DNA from: Myxococcales bacterium
Lineage (GTDB): Bacteria > Myxococcota_A > Polyangia > Palsa-1104 > JAEUJZ01
Assembly: GCA_016794465.1 (NCBI GenBank)
Contig: JAEUKA010000041.1
Coordinates: 1-50,284 of the forward strand
Direction: 5' to 3'
Length of the DNA stretch: 50,284 nt
The notes under the pieces are model-generated. The model saw only the letters and a program-made list of their open reading frames with translations. It had not been told where the DNA came from and ran no database searches. Of this stretch, positions 14,310 through 23,341 are shown in pieces. A program made the translations under genes and the position numbers. Numbering within the stretch: position 1 is the first letter of the stretch; each line of letters opens with the position of its first letter.

Positions 14310-15365
14310 CTACAGCTTGTAAAAGTACACGACGTTGGCGCTGGTGTCGGGGACGGCGAGCACGCGGCCAACGGGGTCCCAGCCGATGTCGGTGGCAGTG
14401 GTGGCGCCATCAGCGGCGGTGTCACGCACGAGCGTCCGCTGACCGTTTGCGAGATCCACCGAGTAGACCTTCTTGTCGCCGGGCGAGGCGATCAGGTACT
14501 TGCCTCCGTCCTTCTCGATGCCCTGGTAGGCGAGCATGTTCTGGGTGCTGTTTACGACCCGCTTCCGCATCGAGCCATCGAGGTTGCAGGTGCTGATGCC
14601 GCCGGTCTTGCCCAGCTGGCTGACGCCCGCTTCCGCGATGATGACGCTGGTGCCATCGACGAAGACACCGCTGGTCCCGGCGAAGGTATCGGCACTGACG
14701 ATCACCGCCGGCGCTGAGTTGGCCGTAAACGGCGCAGACCACTTGAGGAGCCGTCCGCCCGTCGCATCTGCCGCATAGACATTGCCCGTGGAGTCCAGCG
14801 CCACATCAATGATGAACGCCGGATAGCCTGCCAGCCCCGCGAACCCACCCGCCGCCACCGTAGCGCTCTGGATCGGTGCCACCGTCGTTGGATTGGCGAT
14901 GTCAATCGCCCACAGCTTGTCGATGTCACCGATGTAGAGCTTGTTGCCCTGGACCCTCATCCCGAATGGCGCCGACAGCTTGGCCGTCGCAGTGTCGGGA
15001 TACCAGGCGTGGTTCGGATTCATCAGGTTGGCCGGCACCTTGGTGATGAACGCCTTGCTGTCTCGGAACGACTTGGGGTCAGTGATGTTGGTCGTGACCA
15101 CGTTCGAGATGTACCAAGCGTTGCTCGAAGCATCCCAGAAGGCGGACGCTGGCTGCATAAAGCCGGTGACCTTGGTCGGTGCGGCCGCTCCGATCAGATC
15201 GGGCAGGCTCGTGGCCATGTCTTCGGGACCGGCTGCTTGATCCGCCTGAGCCAAGTCAACGGAGTCCATCGGGCCACCGCCCGGATCGCTGGGGCAGCCG
15301 CCAAGCAGCAGAGAAGACAGCGCACAGACCGAGGCACTCAGCGAAGCCAACGTACGTTTTGTCAT
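14310..15365 (-). CDS. Beta-propeller-like lipoprotein
   Basis: 351 residues. ATG at 15365 is preferred over 15371 because AAGGAG lies 8 bases before it. Signal peptide with lipobox LLGGC is followed by a disordered Asp/Ala/Met-rich linker, a style common in myxobacterial lipoproteins. The rest shows repeated short blades (GNKLYIGDID, GNVYAADATGGRLLKW, KKVYSVDLANG), as in SMP-30/NHL-type six-bladed propellers. No catalytic metal site could be identified. It would be exported and lipid-anchored; its ligand is unknown. The gene is divergent from the adenylate cyclase gene. Confidence 0.7.
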   Translation of the reverse strand: MTKRTLASLSASVCALSSLLLGGCPSDPGGGPMDSVDLAQADQAAGPEDMATSLPDLIGAAAPTKVTGFMQPASAFWDASSNAWYISNVVTTNITDPKSFRDSKAFITKVPANLMNPNHAWYPDTATAKLSAPFGMRVQGNKLYIGDIDKLWAIDIANPTTVAPIQSATVAAGGFAGLAGYPAFIIDVALDSTGNVYAADATGGRLLKWSAPFTANSAPAVIVSADTFAGTSGVFVDGTSVIIAEAGVSQLGKTGGISTCNLDGSMRKRVVNSTQNMLAYQGIEKDGGKYLIASPGDKKVYSVDLANGQRTLVRDTAADGATTATDIGWDPVGRVLAVPDTSANVVYFYKL

Positions 15366-15425
15366 GGACATTTCTCCTTCTTAAGGGACAAGCCGCGCAG
15401 AGCGCGTCTCGACGATAGGTCCGCC

Positions 15426-15431
15426 ATTATA
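15426..15431 (-). promoter_or_regulatory. -10 box of the lipoprotein gene
   Basis: TATAAT on the minus strand (complement of 15426-15431) about 60 bp before the lipoprotein start. No -35 match is seen at 16-18 bp, so activation by another factor is possible. Confidence 0.35.
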
Positions 15432-15580
15432 TCTTGGGCTTACACCGCGTCTCGCTGCATTTGCGGAAAAGTCCAGCACCCGCCCAGCGCCCCTGGCCAG
15501 CGCCTAGCTGTGGTCAAATACAGGGGCAGCGTCAGCATCAACGGCCTCGGGCCACCGCTGCAAGTCGAGGAATCCCGCCG

Positions 15581-17047
15581 ATGAGCGCCGCTCCGCTGCG
15601 TCTACCCACCCGCGTCCATGTGCTGCTCCTGATCGGAACGGTGCTGGTCGCGCTGTTTGGCTTTGTCTACGCCCGCCTGGTCTGCGTCTTCATCTGCACG
15701 CTGTCATCGGAGACACTGGGCCGCAACATCGCCATCGTGTCGCTGTTCCACGTGGTGCTGCGCCATCAGCTGCTCACGCGACCGCTGCCGGGCAGTGCGA
15801 CACGGACGCCGGCTCGCAGCGCCTATCTGCGCTCGGTGGCGTCGTGGTTTGTGGCGGGCTGGCTCGCGATTGGGCTGCACTTTGCCTTGTATCCATCGTT
15901 TCCGCTCGGCAGCCACTTCAAGTTCGCGATCGGCTACTGGATTCTCGGCGGCGGCATCATTGCCCAGCTGGAGTATCTGCTGTTCGAGCGGGCCCTGCCG
16001 AGTCCGACCTCCGATGCGGCGGCGCCCCTGCGCGATCGGCTGGGACGGCGGCTGATCGAAGGCTATGTCGTGTTCACCACGGCGCCGGCGCTGGTGCTGC
16101 TGCTGACGCTGCTGCGGGTGGTGCGCGAGCTGGGCGGAGTCAATCGGCACGTCGTCGAGGCAGCCTTGCTGGCGGTGGTGTTCACCGGCTGTGCGCTGTT
16201 GGCGGCGCTGCTGTTTGGGAAGAGCCTGCGCCAAGACAGCGACCGCTTGCTCGCGGCGGTGCGCCTGGTCGGTCAAGGCAACTTCCAGCCGGCGGCGCTG
16301 ACCGGTCGGGCCGATGAGCTGGCCCTGGTCGCCAGCGGCATCAACGACATGGCCAGTGGACTGCTCCTCCGCGAGCGCATCCGCGAGGCCTTCGGTCGCT
16401 TTGTCAGTCCGCAGGTCGCCACCGACTTCATCGAAAAGTACGCCACCGCCGGTCGAGCTGCCGAGCTGGGCGGCACCCGGCGCGAGGTCGTGATCCTGTT
16501 TAGCGATCTGCGGGACTTTACGCCGCTGTCCGAGTCGCTCCCGCCCGAGCGCCTAATCGAAGTGCTCAACGGCTACTTTGCCGAGATGGTGGCGGCGATC
16601 CACGCGCACCACGGAGTGGTCGACAAGTTCATCGGAGATGCGGTGCTGGCGGTGTTCGGGCTGCTCGGCCAGCCGGGGAGCGAAGATCCTGCGGTGTCTG
16701 CGGTTCGCGCCGCCGCAGAGATGCAGCGGCGACTGGCGCGCTACAACGAACAGCTTGCAGCCCAAGGCATCACCCTGCGCGCGGGCATTGGCATCCATGC
16801 CGGCGAGGTCATCGCAGGCTACCTGGGCACCCAGGCCCGGCTCGAGTACACGGTCATCGGCCACAACGTCAACCTAGCCGCCCGGCTTGAAGGCAAAGCC
16901 CGCGCACCCCTGCCCTCCCTGCTGTTCAGCGAAGCGGTTGCTGATCGAGTCGCCAAGGTCCTGCCCATCAAGCCCGCCGGTGAGGTGTCGCTAAAAGGCG
17001 TCACCGCCACCATGCAGGTCTACACCCTCCCCCAAGCCGAGGTCTAG
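15581..17047 (+). CDS. Membrane class III adenylate/guanylate cyclase with HAMP
   Basis: 488 residues from the ATG at 15581 (GAGGAA upstream). Several hydrophobic segments fill residues 10-230, followed by a HAMP-like linker (about 225-270) and a class III cyclase domain (about 295-480). Metal-binding Asp residues are in ILFSDLRDFT (near 303) and FIGDAV (near 350). The Lys before FIGD and the Thr in LEYTVIG fit ATP rather than GTP as substrate. NVNLAARLE completes the active site, so it should be active and make cAMP. The membrane part has no sensor domain that I can name. An in-frame open stretch upstream to 15434 lacks a ribosome site and is out of character. It is convergent with a lipoprotein gene across the 43-bp repeat array. 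Confidence 0.88.
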   Translation: MSAAPLRLPTRVHVLLLIGTVLVALFGFVYARLVCVFICTLSSETLGRNIAIVSLFHVVLRHQLLTRPLPGSATRTPARSAYLRSVASWFVAGWLAIGLHFALYPSFPLGSHFKFAIGYWILGGGIIAQLEYLLFERALPSPTSDAAAPLRDRLGRRLIEGYVVFTTAPALVLLLTLLRVVRELGGVNRHVVEAALLAVVFTGCALLAALLFGKSLRQDSDRLLAAVRLVGQGNFQPAALTGRADELALVASGINDMASGLLLRERIREAFGRFVSPQVATDFIEKYATAGRAAELGGTRREVVILFSDLRDFTPLSESLPPERLIEVLNGYFAEMVAAIHAHHGVVDKFIGDAVLAVFGLLGQPGSEDPAVSAVRAAAEMQRRLARYNEQLAAQGITLRAGIGIHAGEVIAGYLGTQARLEYTVIGHNVNLAARLEGKARAPLPSLLFSEAVADRVAKVLPIKPAGEVSLKGVTATMQVYTLPQAEV

Positions 17048-17061
17048 ACCACCAACAACTT

Positions 17062-17380
17062 CTGCATCACATCCCAACTGAAGGGTCCAGACCCTTCCAG
17101 ACCCCTGCATCACATGCCAACTGAAGGGTCCAGACCCTTCCAGACCCCTGCATCACATCCCAACCGAAGGGTCCAGACCCTTCCAGACCCCTGCATCACA
17201 TGCCAACTGAAGGGTCCAGACCCTCCCGCACCCCTGCTTCACATGGGTATTGAAGGGTCCAGACCCTCCTGCACCCCTGCTTCACATGGGTATTGAAGGG
17301 TCCAGACCCTCCTGCACCCCTGCTTCACATGCGTGTTGAAGGGTCCAGACCCTCCTGCACCCCTGCTTCACATGCAGCTT
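17062..17380. repeat. Array of seven 43-bp tandem repeats with palindromic core
   Basis: Seven full units of 43 bp (17062-17362) plus the first 18 bp of an eighth fill most of the gap between two convergent genes (17047 and 17390). Each unit reads CTGC[A/T]TCACAT, a variable 6-base part, then GAAGGGTC-CA-GACCCT and a tail. Units 1-3 carry a perfect 8+2+8 palindrome; units 4-7 keep a 5+2+5 core and differ in the variable part and tail. Units 5 and 6 are identical. Since 43 is not a multiple of three and stops interrupt all frames, it is not coding. It could be repeated protein-binding sites or stacked hairpin terminators. Confidence 0.95.
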
Positions 17381-17389
17381 GCGGCGGCG

Positions 17390-18406
17390 CTAGTAGTACG
17401 GACGAGGCGTAGGAGCGGGAGGCGGCGGGGCGAAGCGACCGGGGAACGGATCGGCGGCTTCCCGGCGACGGGCTTCATCATCCAGGTCGGGGCCATAGAC
17501 GGGCTGGGGGGCGCCGCGCTCTCCGAACAGGGCGACGCCGATGACGCCGACGTTGCGATCACCAAACTCCGAGGTCCGCGCCGCATAGGAGCTGCGCACC
17601 GAGCCGAAGCGGAACGCGGCCACCTGAGACATGTCACGGCGGAAGCCTTCGATGAGGATGCGCCGATAGGGATCGACGACGTAGCCGCGCTTTTCCAGGC
17701 TGGCGGACCGCCCATCGACGACATCTTGACCATCAACGGAGGCAACCAGCTCGAAGCGCTGACCGGTGCGGTTCTCGACCGCGATGGCATAGTTCTGACC
17801 GGCTGAGCCGACGACCAAGATGTGGTTGGCCAGGTGATACGCCGGCAGCGGCTGACCGGACCCATCGACCACGGCAATCGTCACCCCGGCCCAGGGCGTC
17901 GGGCGGTTGCCGGCAAAGGTCCGCCACACCGGCTCGCCGGGATAGTAGCGCCGATCGAGTCGCTCGCGCTGGGCCTGGGCTCCCTGGAAGTCGTTGTAGT
18001 GAATGCTGCCCAGAAACAGCGGGGATGAGCTGCCGCGCTCAAACGGGACATCGCGAACTGGAGAGTAGTGGGCCTCGCCATACTCGGTGCCCAGACCGGG
18101 CCGCTCGACCTGACGGCGTTTGTAGGCTTCTTGGTGGGCGCTCTTGTCGGCCAGCGCCGAGGGAGCGGTCGCAGGCACCGGTGCCCCACCCTGTCCAGAC
18201 CCACCATAGCCCGGGTCCGGGGGTGGCGGCGGCAGGGCGTTGTCCGGCGGTACCTCCGAGGCCGGATACGCAGTGGATTCGCCACCAGTGGGATACGGTC
18301 CATCGGGTCGCACCTGTTGGGTCGACTGATGACAGGCCGCAAGCAGGGTCGCCGACAGCACACTCGCCACCGTGAGCGATGAAAGCCAAGTCCTAGCCAG
18401 GCGCAT
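17390..18406 (-). CDS. Lipoprotein of unknown function
   Basis: 338 residues from the ATG at 18406, chosen because GGAGG lies 7 bases upstream; 18430 is an in-frame alternative without such a site. Signal peptide with lipobox LLAAC, then a Pro/Gly-rich disordered region to about 110. The C-terminal domain is well ordered, with phrases such as YAIAVENRTGQRFELVASVDG, DGRSASLEKRGYVVDP and VAAFRFG, and NVGVIGVALFGERG. I recall this beta-rich domain in many proteobacterial exported proteins, but it has no functional name that I know. It is convergent with the cyclase gene across the repeat array. Confidence 0.7.
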   Translation of the reverse strand: MRLARTWLSSLTVASVLSATLLAACHQSTQQVRPDGPYPTGGESTAYPASEVPPDNALPPPPPDPGYGGSGQGGAPVPATAPSALADKSAHQEAYKRRQVERPGLGTEYGEAHYSPVRDVPFERGSSSPLFLGSIHYNDFQGAQAQRERLDRRYYPGEPVWRTFAGNRPTPWAGVTIAVVDGSGQPLPAYHLANHILVVGSAGQNYAIAVENRTGQRFELVASVDGQDVVDGRSASLEKRGYVVDPYRRILIEGFRRDMSQVAAFRFGSVRSSYAARTSEFGDRNVGVIGVALFGERGAPQPVYGPDLDDEARRREAADPFPGRFAPPPPAPTPRPYY

Positions 18407-18479
18407 TGTCAAACCTCCGTCGTTTGCCATACAAACGCGATCGTTCCCTAGGCCTTACACGCTCTGTTAGATTTTTTTG

Positions 18480-20597
18480 GTGCCGTCGGACTCCTCGACC
18501 GATCCAAGAGACTCGCCTAGCGACTCACCTAGCGACTCAGCCGATCAGGCCGATCGGTTCGTGGCAGCGCTGCGGCGGGCCCTCCACGCGCACGACCTGT
18601 TGCAGCTGGCGCAGCTGTGGCAGAAGCTGCCTGCGTCCTCGCCGCAGACGCTGCGAGCCAGTGCGGCGCTGTTTGAGCAGCACGGACTGTACGAGCGAGC
18701 GGCGATCCTGCGCGAGCGAGCCGGTGAGCTGCGGCAAGCCCAAGTGCTGTGGCAGCAGGCCGGCCTGTTCACGGAGTCGGGCCGAGTGGCCGAGCAGCTT
18801 GGCGATGAGCAGGCCGCCGAGGCGCTGTACCGGGAAGCAGCTGACGCTGGACTGACCCGAAGTGTCCCCGAGCTTCCTGAACCAGGCGAGCCCTACGATC
18901 TCCACGTTCCCGAGCGCGGGGCAGAGCTGCGACTGGGACTGCTGCTGTTTCGGCAAGGACGCACGACAGAGGCGCTGCCCCCGCTGCAAGCAGCGCGACG
19001 CCAGCAGCTCTCGCAGGCGGTGCCGGACGGGACGATTCTTGATGAGCTGGAGCCGGTGATCGCGAGCGGTCTTGTGCAGCATGGTCTTGCCGAGGCCGCG
19101 CTGCCGCTGCTCGAGTCCTTTCGGAGGCGTCATCCCGACGCGCCGCCTGCCGTCACTGACTGGCTGGCGCCCAAGCCCAGCGAGCCGCGCGAGCCGCCCA
19201 AGCTGCTGCTGGGACGGTACCGCCTGCAGAAGCTGCTCGGGGCGGGCGGCATGGGTCGGGTCTTTCTCGCTGAGGATGTGGTCACCATGCAGCCAGTCGC
19301 GCTCAAGCTGCTGCCGCTTACGTCGGCGCTTGGTGACAGCTCGCCCCACTGGCAGCGGTTCTGTGCCGAGGCGCAGATCCTGCGTGCGCTGCACCATCCC
19401 CAGATCGTGGCGATTCATGACTTCTCGGCGGCGGCGGGCATCCTGGTGATGGAGTATCTGCGGGGCGGCTCGCTGGGGGATCAGCCGCTACCGCTGTCGC
19501 TGGGGAAGACGCAGCGGATCTTGCTTGACGTGACGGCGGGTCTGTTGGCGGCCCATGGAGCGTCGGTGCTGCACCGCGATCTGAAGCCGCACAACCTGTT
19601 TCTCGATGCAGCGCACAATACGAAAATCGGCGACTTTGGCGCGGCGCTGCTGGCCCAGCTGGGTGCCACGCAGACCGAGAGCCTGGTGGGCACGCTGGCC
19701 TACATGTCCCCCGAGCAGCTTTCGGGACAGCCGCTGACGTTTGCAAGTGACCTGTATTCGCTGGGCGTGACGCTGTTTCAGCTGCTGACGGGACGGCTGC
19801 CGTTTGTGGGACCGGACTGGGCATCGCAGCACCTGTCGCAGCCGCCGCCGGATGCGCGGGAGCTTCGGCCACAGCTGCCAGCGCCGTGGGCCGAGCTGTG
19901 TCAGCAGCTGCTCGCCAAGCGTCCGCAAGACAGGCCGCCGTCGCTCGAAGCGCTGCTGGAACAGGCCCGTCGGCTGCCAGTGCCCATGCCAGGCGCACTG
20001 GACGATGAAACGGTGCGGCCCGCGCAGCTTCGGCTCGGGAGCCTGCCGGCGGCAGATGAAGCCCTGCGGCCTGCGATCGAGACAGCGCCGGAGCGCAGCG
20101 AGCCGCCTCGCGGGCAGACGCTCATCGGGCAGACGAACCACAGCGAGCTGTTCCACTTCATTGATGCGCGGCTGGCGCGCGGCCTACACGTCGAGCGGTT
20201 TTCGGTGGAGCACTTCCAAAGTGCGCAAGGTCAGCGGCACCTACACTGGCTGCGGACGATGGCACGGCTCGGTGGTCCGGGGCTCCAGCGGGTGCTGCGG
20301 ATTGTGCTCGATGGCCCCCAGCCCGAGGTTCACTACGAAGAGCCGATTGGCCGGCAGCCATCTCAAGACCTGCGACTGGACGCGCGCGCCGGGATGCTGC
20401 TGCAAAAGACCCTGGCGGCGATTCACAGCGCTGGCGAGGTCCACGGCACCGTCGCGGACTCGATCCTGATCGAAAGATACGGTCCGCTGCTGCTGCTCTC
20501 GGGACGAGGACCGCTGTCGTGGCCCGCAGGGGAACGCTTGCCCGATCCGCAGACCGATCAGCTCGCGCTCGCAGCGCTGCTTGAGCCGAAGACCTAG
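18480..20597 (+). CDS. Ser/Thr protein kinase with N-terminal helical repeats and C-terminal pseudokinase-like domain
   Basis: About 705 residues. The start is GTG at 18480 or TTG at 18477; neither has a ribosome site. Residues 25-225 look like TPR-style helical repeats. An active Hanks-type kinase follows at about 244-500: LGAGGMGRVF loop, VALKLLP lysine, HRDLKPHN catalytic loop, GDFG, YMSPEQL and SDLYSLGVTLFQLL. After a linker, residues about 545-705 look like a decayed second kinase: IHSAGEVHGTVADSILI takes the place of the catalytic loop (HG, no HRD) and LLLLSGRG that of DFG. No membrane segment is seen, so the kinase is soluble. The 3' end overlaps the convergent Smr gene by 4 bp. Targets are unknown. 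Confidence 0.88.
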   Translation: MPSDSSTDPRDSPSDSPSDSADQADRFVAALRRALHAHDLLQLAQLWQKLPASSPQTLRASAALFEQHGLYERAAILRERAGELRQAQVLWQQAGLFTESGRVAEQLGDEQAAEALYREAADAGLTRSVPELPEPGEPYDLHVPERGAELRLGLLLFRQGRTTEALPPLQAARRQQLSQAVPDGTILDELEPVIASGLVQHGLAEAALPLLESFRRRHPDAPPAVTDWLAPKPSEPREPPKLLLGRYRLQKLLGAGGMGRVFLAEDVVTMQPVALKLLPLTSALGDSSPHWQRFCAEAQILRALHHPQIVAIHDFSAAAGILVMEYLRGGSLGDQPLPLSLGKTQRILLDVTAGLLAAHGASVLHRDLKPHNLFLDAAHNTKIGDFGAALLAQLGATQTESLVGTLAYMSPEQLSGQPLTFASDLYSLGVTLFQLLTGRLPFVGPDWASQHLSQPPPDARELRPQLPAPWAELCQQLLAKRPQDRPPSLEALLEQARRLPVPMPGALDDETVRPAQLRLGSLPAADEALRPAIETAPERSEPPRGQTLIGQTNHSELFHFIDARLARGLHVERFSVEHFQSAQGQRHLHWLRTMARLGGPGLQRVLRIVLDGPQPEVHYEEPIGRQPSQDLRLDARAGMLLQKTLAAIHSAGEVHGTVADSILIERYGPLLLLSGRGPLSWPAGERLPDPQTDQLALAALLEPKT

Positions 20598-21301
20598 CGA
20601 CGCAGCAGGACGTAGACTGCGCCGGCTCCTCCGTCGGTTGGGCGAGCGGTGGCAAAGCACAGCACGCTCTTGGCCAATCGACCGCGCTGCAGCCACAGCC
20701 GCACCGCATCTTTGAGCACCGGGATCTGGTCCTTCGAGTTGAGTCCCCGACCATGAACAATCAGTACGCAGCGACGACCATTGAGCTTGGACTCGTGCAT
20801 GAACGTCTCGACCCGCAGGCGCGCTTCCTCGCGGCTTAGCCCGTGTAAGTCAACATGCGCCTGGATCGCAAAGTCACCGCGCCGCAGTCGCGACAGCAGC
20901 CGACGATCGAGCCCGTGCGCGATGCCTTCGATGTATTCGTCGGTGTCGCTGATGTCAAACGAGCCCGTGCCCGACACCAGATCGGACAGCTGCGCGTAGG
21001 CCTCGGCATCCTCGGACAGTCGCTGTCGCGCCGCCCGCTCTTGCTCGACCGCTCGCTCGCGACCTTGGTTGGCAAGGCGGCTCGTCCCCTGCATCTCACG
21101 TCGAAACAGCTCGGCATCCGACAGCTGCTCTTCATCGGACGTGACCATCTTCGGCGGGGGCGGTGGCGGCGGCGGCGGCTGAACCTTCGCCTTCTCCATC
21201 AGACCCCACAGCTCCTTGCGAGCGGCCAGAAACGGATTGTTGAGCTGCGGCTCTTTCGGAGGCGAGGCACTGGTCTTACTGCGCTTCTTCAGCTGCGCCA
21301 T
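20594..21301 (-). CDS. Smr-domain protein
   Basis: 235 residues. The C-terminal 90 residues are an Smr domain: VDLHGLSREEAR, then VLIVHGRGLNS and a final TDGGAGAVYVLLRR. Smr domains act as nickases or RNA endonucleases, e.g. the C-terminus of MutS2 or rescue of stalled ribosomes. The N-terminal half is charged, with a nine-proline run and a helical region. The GTG/ATG context at 21301 is acceptable, and the stop overlaps the kinase stop by 4 bp on the opposite strand. The substrate is unknown. Confidence 0.85.
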   Translation of the reverse strand: MAQLKKRSKTSASPPKEPQLNNPFLAARKELWGLMEKAKVQPPPPPPPPPKMVTSDEEQLSDAELFRREMQGTSRLANQGRERAVEQERAARQRLSEDAEAYAQLSDLVSGTGSFDISDTDEYIEGIAHGLDRRLLSRLRRGDFAIQAHVDLHGLSREEARLRVETFMHESKLNGRRCVLIVHGRGLNSKDQIPVLKDAVRLWLQRGRLAKSVLCFATARPTDGGAGAVYVLLRR

Positions 21302-21378
21302 GACTCACAGGTACCCGAGCCCGGCGGCTCATGCAATGGCGGAGCGTCCAAAGCGGACCCCACAGGTGCCATGCAACG

Positions 21379-21409
21379 TTGCTGATTGATCCACCCCGAA
21401 GCGTATAAT
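21379..21409 (+). promoter_or_regulatory. Promoter placed for a leaderless message
   Basis: TATAAT at 21404-21409, with TTGCTG at 21379-21384 as a distant -35 (19-base spacer). Transcription should start near 21416, that is at or one base before the ATG at 21417, leaving no room for a ribosome site. Confidence 0.5.
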
Positions 21410-21416
21410 TTTTGCC

Positions 21417-21845
21417 ATGTCACATCAGATGGTCGATCGCGCTCACCCGTACTGCAGCGTCTGCGAAGGCGTCGAGGGCAGCTCCCTGCCAACGGACTGT
21501 CCCGGCGTCAAGCTCACCCAGGAACAGGTCGCGGGCATCTACAACCACACGCTCGATTATCGCAACGATCGCTGGGACAGCCCGGGGGTGTTCGACTGGA
21601 AGCCGGTGTCGATGCCGACTGGCTCGAGCTACGGCGGCACGCGCCACATCTCGACCACCGTCGAGCTTCCCCCCGATGAAGACCCCCCCGAGGTGATCCA
21701 CACCAGCAGCACCAACTTCATCCCGGTCCCGGTGCCGATTCCCATCCCGATTCCCATCCCGATTCCCACCGGCGGCAGTGCTGACATTCCCGATGAGTCA
21801 GAGGGCGAGCCGACCCTCGACGTAGACGTGCACATCAACCGCTAG
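21417..21845 (+). CDS. Small Cys-containing protein with Pro-Ile repeat
   Basis: 142 residues (start 21417, or 21429). The first 60 residues contain CSVCEG, a CPG motif and a short region like LTQEQVAGIYNHTLDY RND that reminds me of small phage-encoded proteins; this link is from memory and weak. The middle has a Pro-Val/Pro-Ile dipeptide run encoded by a short tandem repeat (about 21,725-21,770), and the tail is acidic. No signal peptide. A zinc site from the Cys residues is possible. The gene is divergent from Smr and probably leaderless. Confidence 0.55.
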   Translation: MSHQMVDRAHPYCSVCEGVEGSSLPTDCPGVKLTQEQVAGIYNHTLDYRNDRWDSPGVFDWKPVSMPTGSSYGGTRHISTTVELPPDEDPPEVIHTSSTNFIPVPVPIPIPIPIPIPTGGSADIPDESEGEPTLDVDVHINR

Positions 21846-21871
21846 TCGCTTCGTGCTGGTCGCGGCGGCGG

Positions 21872-23341
21872 CTAAAACATGGCGCGACGGATGGCACTCT
21901 TGGGCGCATCGTCTCGCAGGCGCACCCGATCCGGACCGACCACTTCGACCCCGAGCGCGCGCAGCGTCTCTTGCACCGGCAGCGACTTCGTTTCCTGCAG
22001 GTAGCGCCGAACCAGCGCTGGCGAGGTCGCCCGGGACAGCACGGCAATGACCGCAGCTTCGTCGAGCTGCTTCCGCAGGCTCTGCGCCCGCAGCTCACGC
22101 ATCACATCATCTAGGCTGCGCTGCCCCCGGCTGCGCGTGCGAATCTCGACATCCAGCAGCAGCGCCAGACAGGCCCCGCCCCAATAGACGCGGGTGTAGT
22201 GATAGGTCTGCCGCAGCCGCGCACTCTCGGACTGGAGAGAAGTCCCCGCCGGCTGACAGTACTTGCGCACCCCGTCCCACAGATCCGACCAGGCTTCCTC
22301 GGCGGTCAGAGCGCCCGCCCGCGCCCGCAGCACATCTTGGTAATAGGTCGTAAAGCCCTCGACCAGCCACGGAATCTTGTAGCGAACCCGTGGGTTGCCG
22401 ATGTGAAAGATCTCGTGCGGGGCCACCCAGTCGTCGTGAAGCGGCAGCTCGGTAGCGTCGCCTCCAAAATAGATCACCACCGATGGCCGCAGCGGTCGCA
22501 GGACCGTACCAAAGATCCCCAGGCTGCTCCGACCCGCAATCGGCACCAGCACGATGTGAACCACGGGTGGCATGAGGTGGCCGTAGAAGCCATCGCTCAT
22601 CGCCGCTGCTTTCTCGATCCAGGTCCGCAGTGTCTCGTCGCTGGCTTTGGCCGTCCCGACAACGTACAGCTCGACCCGACTGTTCTTCAGCGCCAGCAGC
22701 CCGAGCGACCGAAACTTGCCGACCGTGACATAGCTGCCTCCGTCGTACTGCGCTGCGTCGAACTGATAGCGGATGCCTGGACCCGGAATGCGCAGCCACG
22801 GAGCGGTGACCTGAACCTCGCGTGGAACGGAAAACTCGATCTCAATCAGCGGCGACGGTTGCAGCTTCGGCAGCGGATCGGGACGGAGCAGCACGGCTTC
22901 ATCTGAAAACGTCAGCGCCTCGCCGTGACGCTGCACGTAGTCGGCATTGTCAAACGAATCGGCGGCACCGGCCAGGTCGTACTCGTACCGCACTCGCACA
23001 GGCCGCAGCGCCGGGTTGACGAGCGTCCAGCACTCCTCGTCTTTCTGAAGCGGCACCGAGCGGCCCTCGCCCACGACCTGCTCGACCTTGCGAACAGAGC
23101 GACTGGCCCCGCTCATGTCGACGCAGACCCGCCGTGTCTCGACTTCTCGCAGCGTCAGCTCGATGGTCGCTCGGGCTCGCTCGCTGCCCGAGAGCTGGAC
23201 CGCGTAGTGCCAAGCGATGGCCTGCGGACGATCCGCCCCGCCAAGGAACAGGGCTGCACAGACCAGCAGCGCAGAAAGAGCAGCTCTCACGGAAGTTCGG
23301 GGCAACCGACGGCTACATCCGGCGCCAGTGACCGGGCACAT
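21872..23341 (-). CDS. Exported M61-like (gluzincin) metallopeptidase
   Basis: 489 residues with an N-terminal signal/hydrophobic segment (about 18-38). A beta-rich domain follows, then the zinc motif HEIFH (in VAPHEIFHIGNP) and WLVEGFTTYY, where the Glu in EG is the third zinc ligand, as in M61/M1 gluzincins. No C-terminal PDZ domain is seen; the last 100 residues are helical. It should be an exported aminopeptidase-like enzyme. The start overlaps the end of the preceding gene by 29 bp and lacks a clear ribosome site; GTG at 23290 is an alternative start. Confidence 0.75.
   Translation of the reverse strand: MCPVTGAGCSRRLPRTSVRAALSALLVCAALFLGGADRPQAIAWHYAVQLSGSERARATIELTLREVETRRVCVDMSGASRSVRKVEQVVGEGRSVPLQKDEECWTLVNPALRPVRVRYEYDLAGAADSFDNADYVQRHGEALTFSDEAVLLRPDPLPKLQPSPLIEIEFSVPREVQVTAPWLRIPGPGIRYQFDAAQYDGGSYVTVGKFRSLGLLALKNSRVELYVVGTAKASDETLRTWIEKAAAMSDGFYGHLMPPVVHIVLVPIAGRSSLGIFGTVLRPLRPSVVIYFGGDATELPLHDDWVAPHEIFHIGNPRVRYKIPWLVEGFTTYYQDVLRARAGALTAEEAWSDLWDGVRKYCQPAGTSLQSESARLRQTYHYTRVYWGGACLALLLDVEIRTRSRGQRSLDDVMRELRAQSLRKQLDEAAVIAVLSRATSPALVRRYLQETKSLPVQETLRALGVEVVGPDRVRLRDDAPKSAIRRAMF

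Noticed and set aside
17062..17380. Could the 43-bp repeats be a CRISPR array?
   Set aside because: The whole 43-bp unit is conserved and there are no unique spacers of even length between repeats; no cas genes are nearby.
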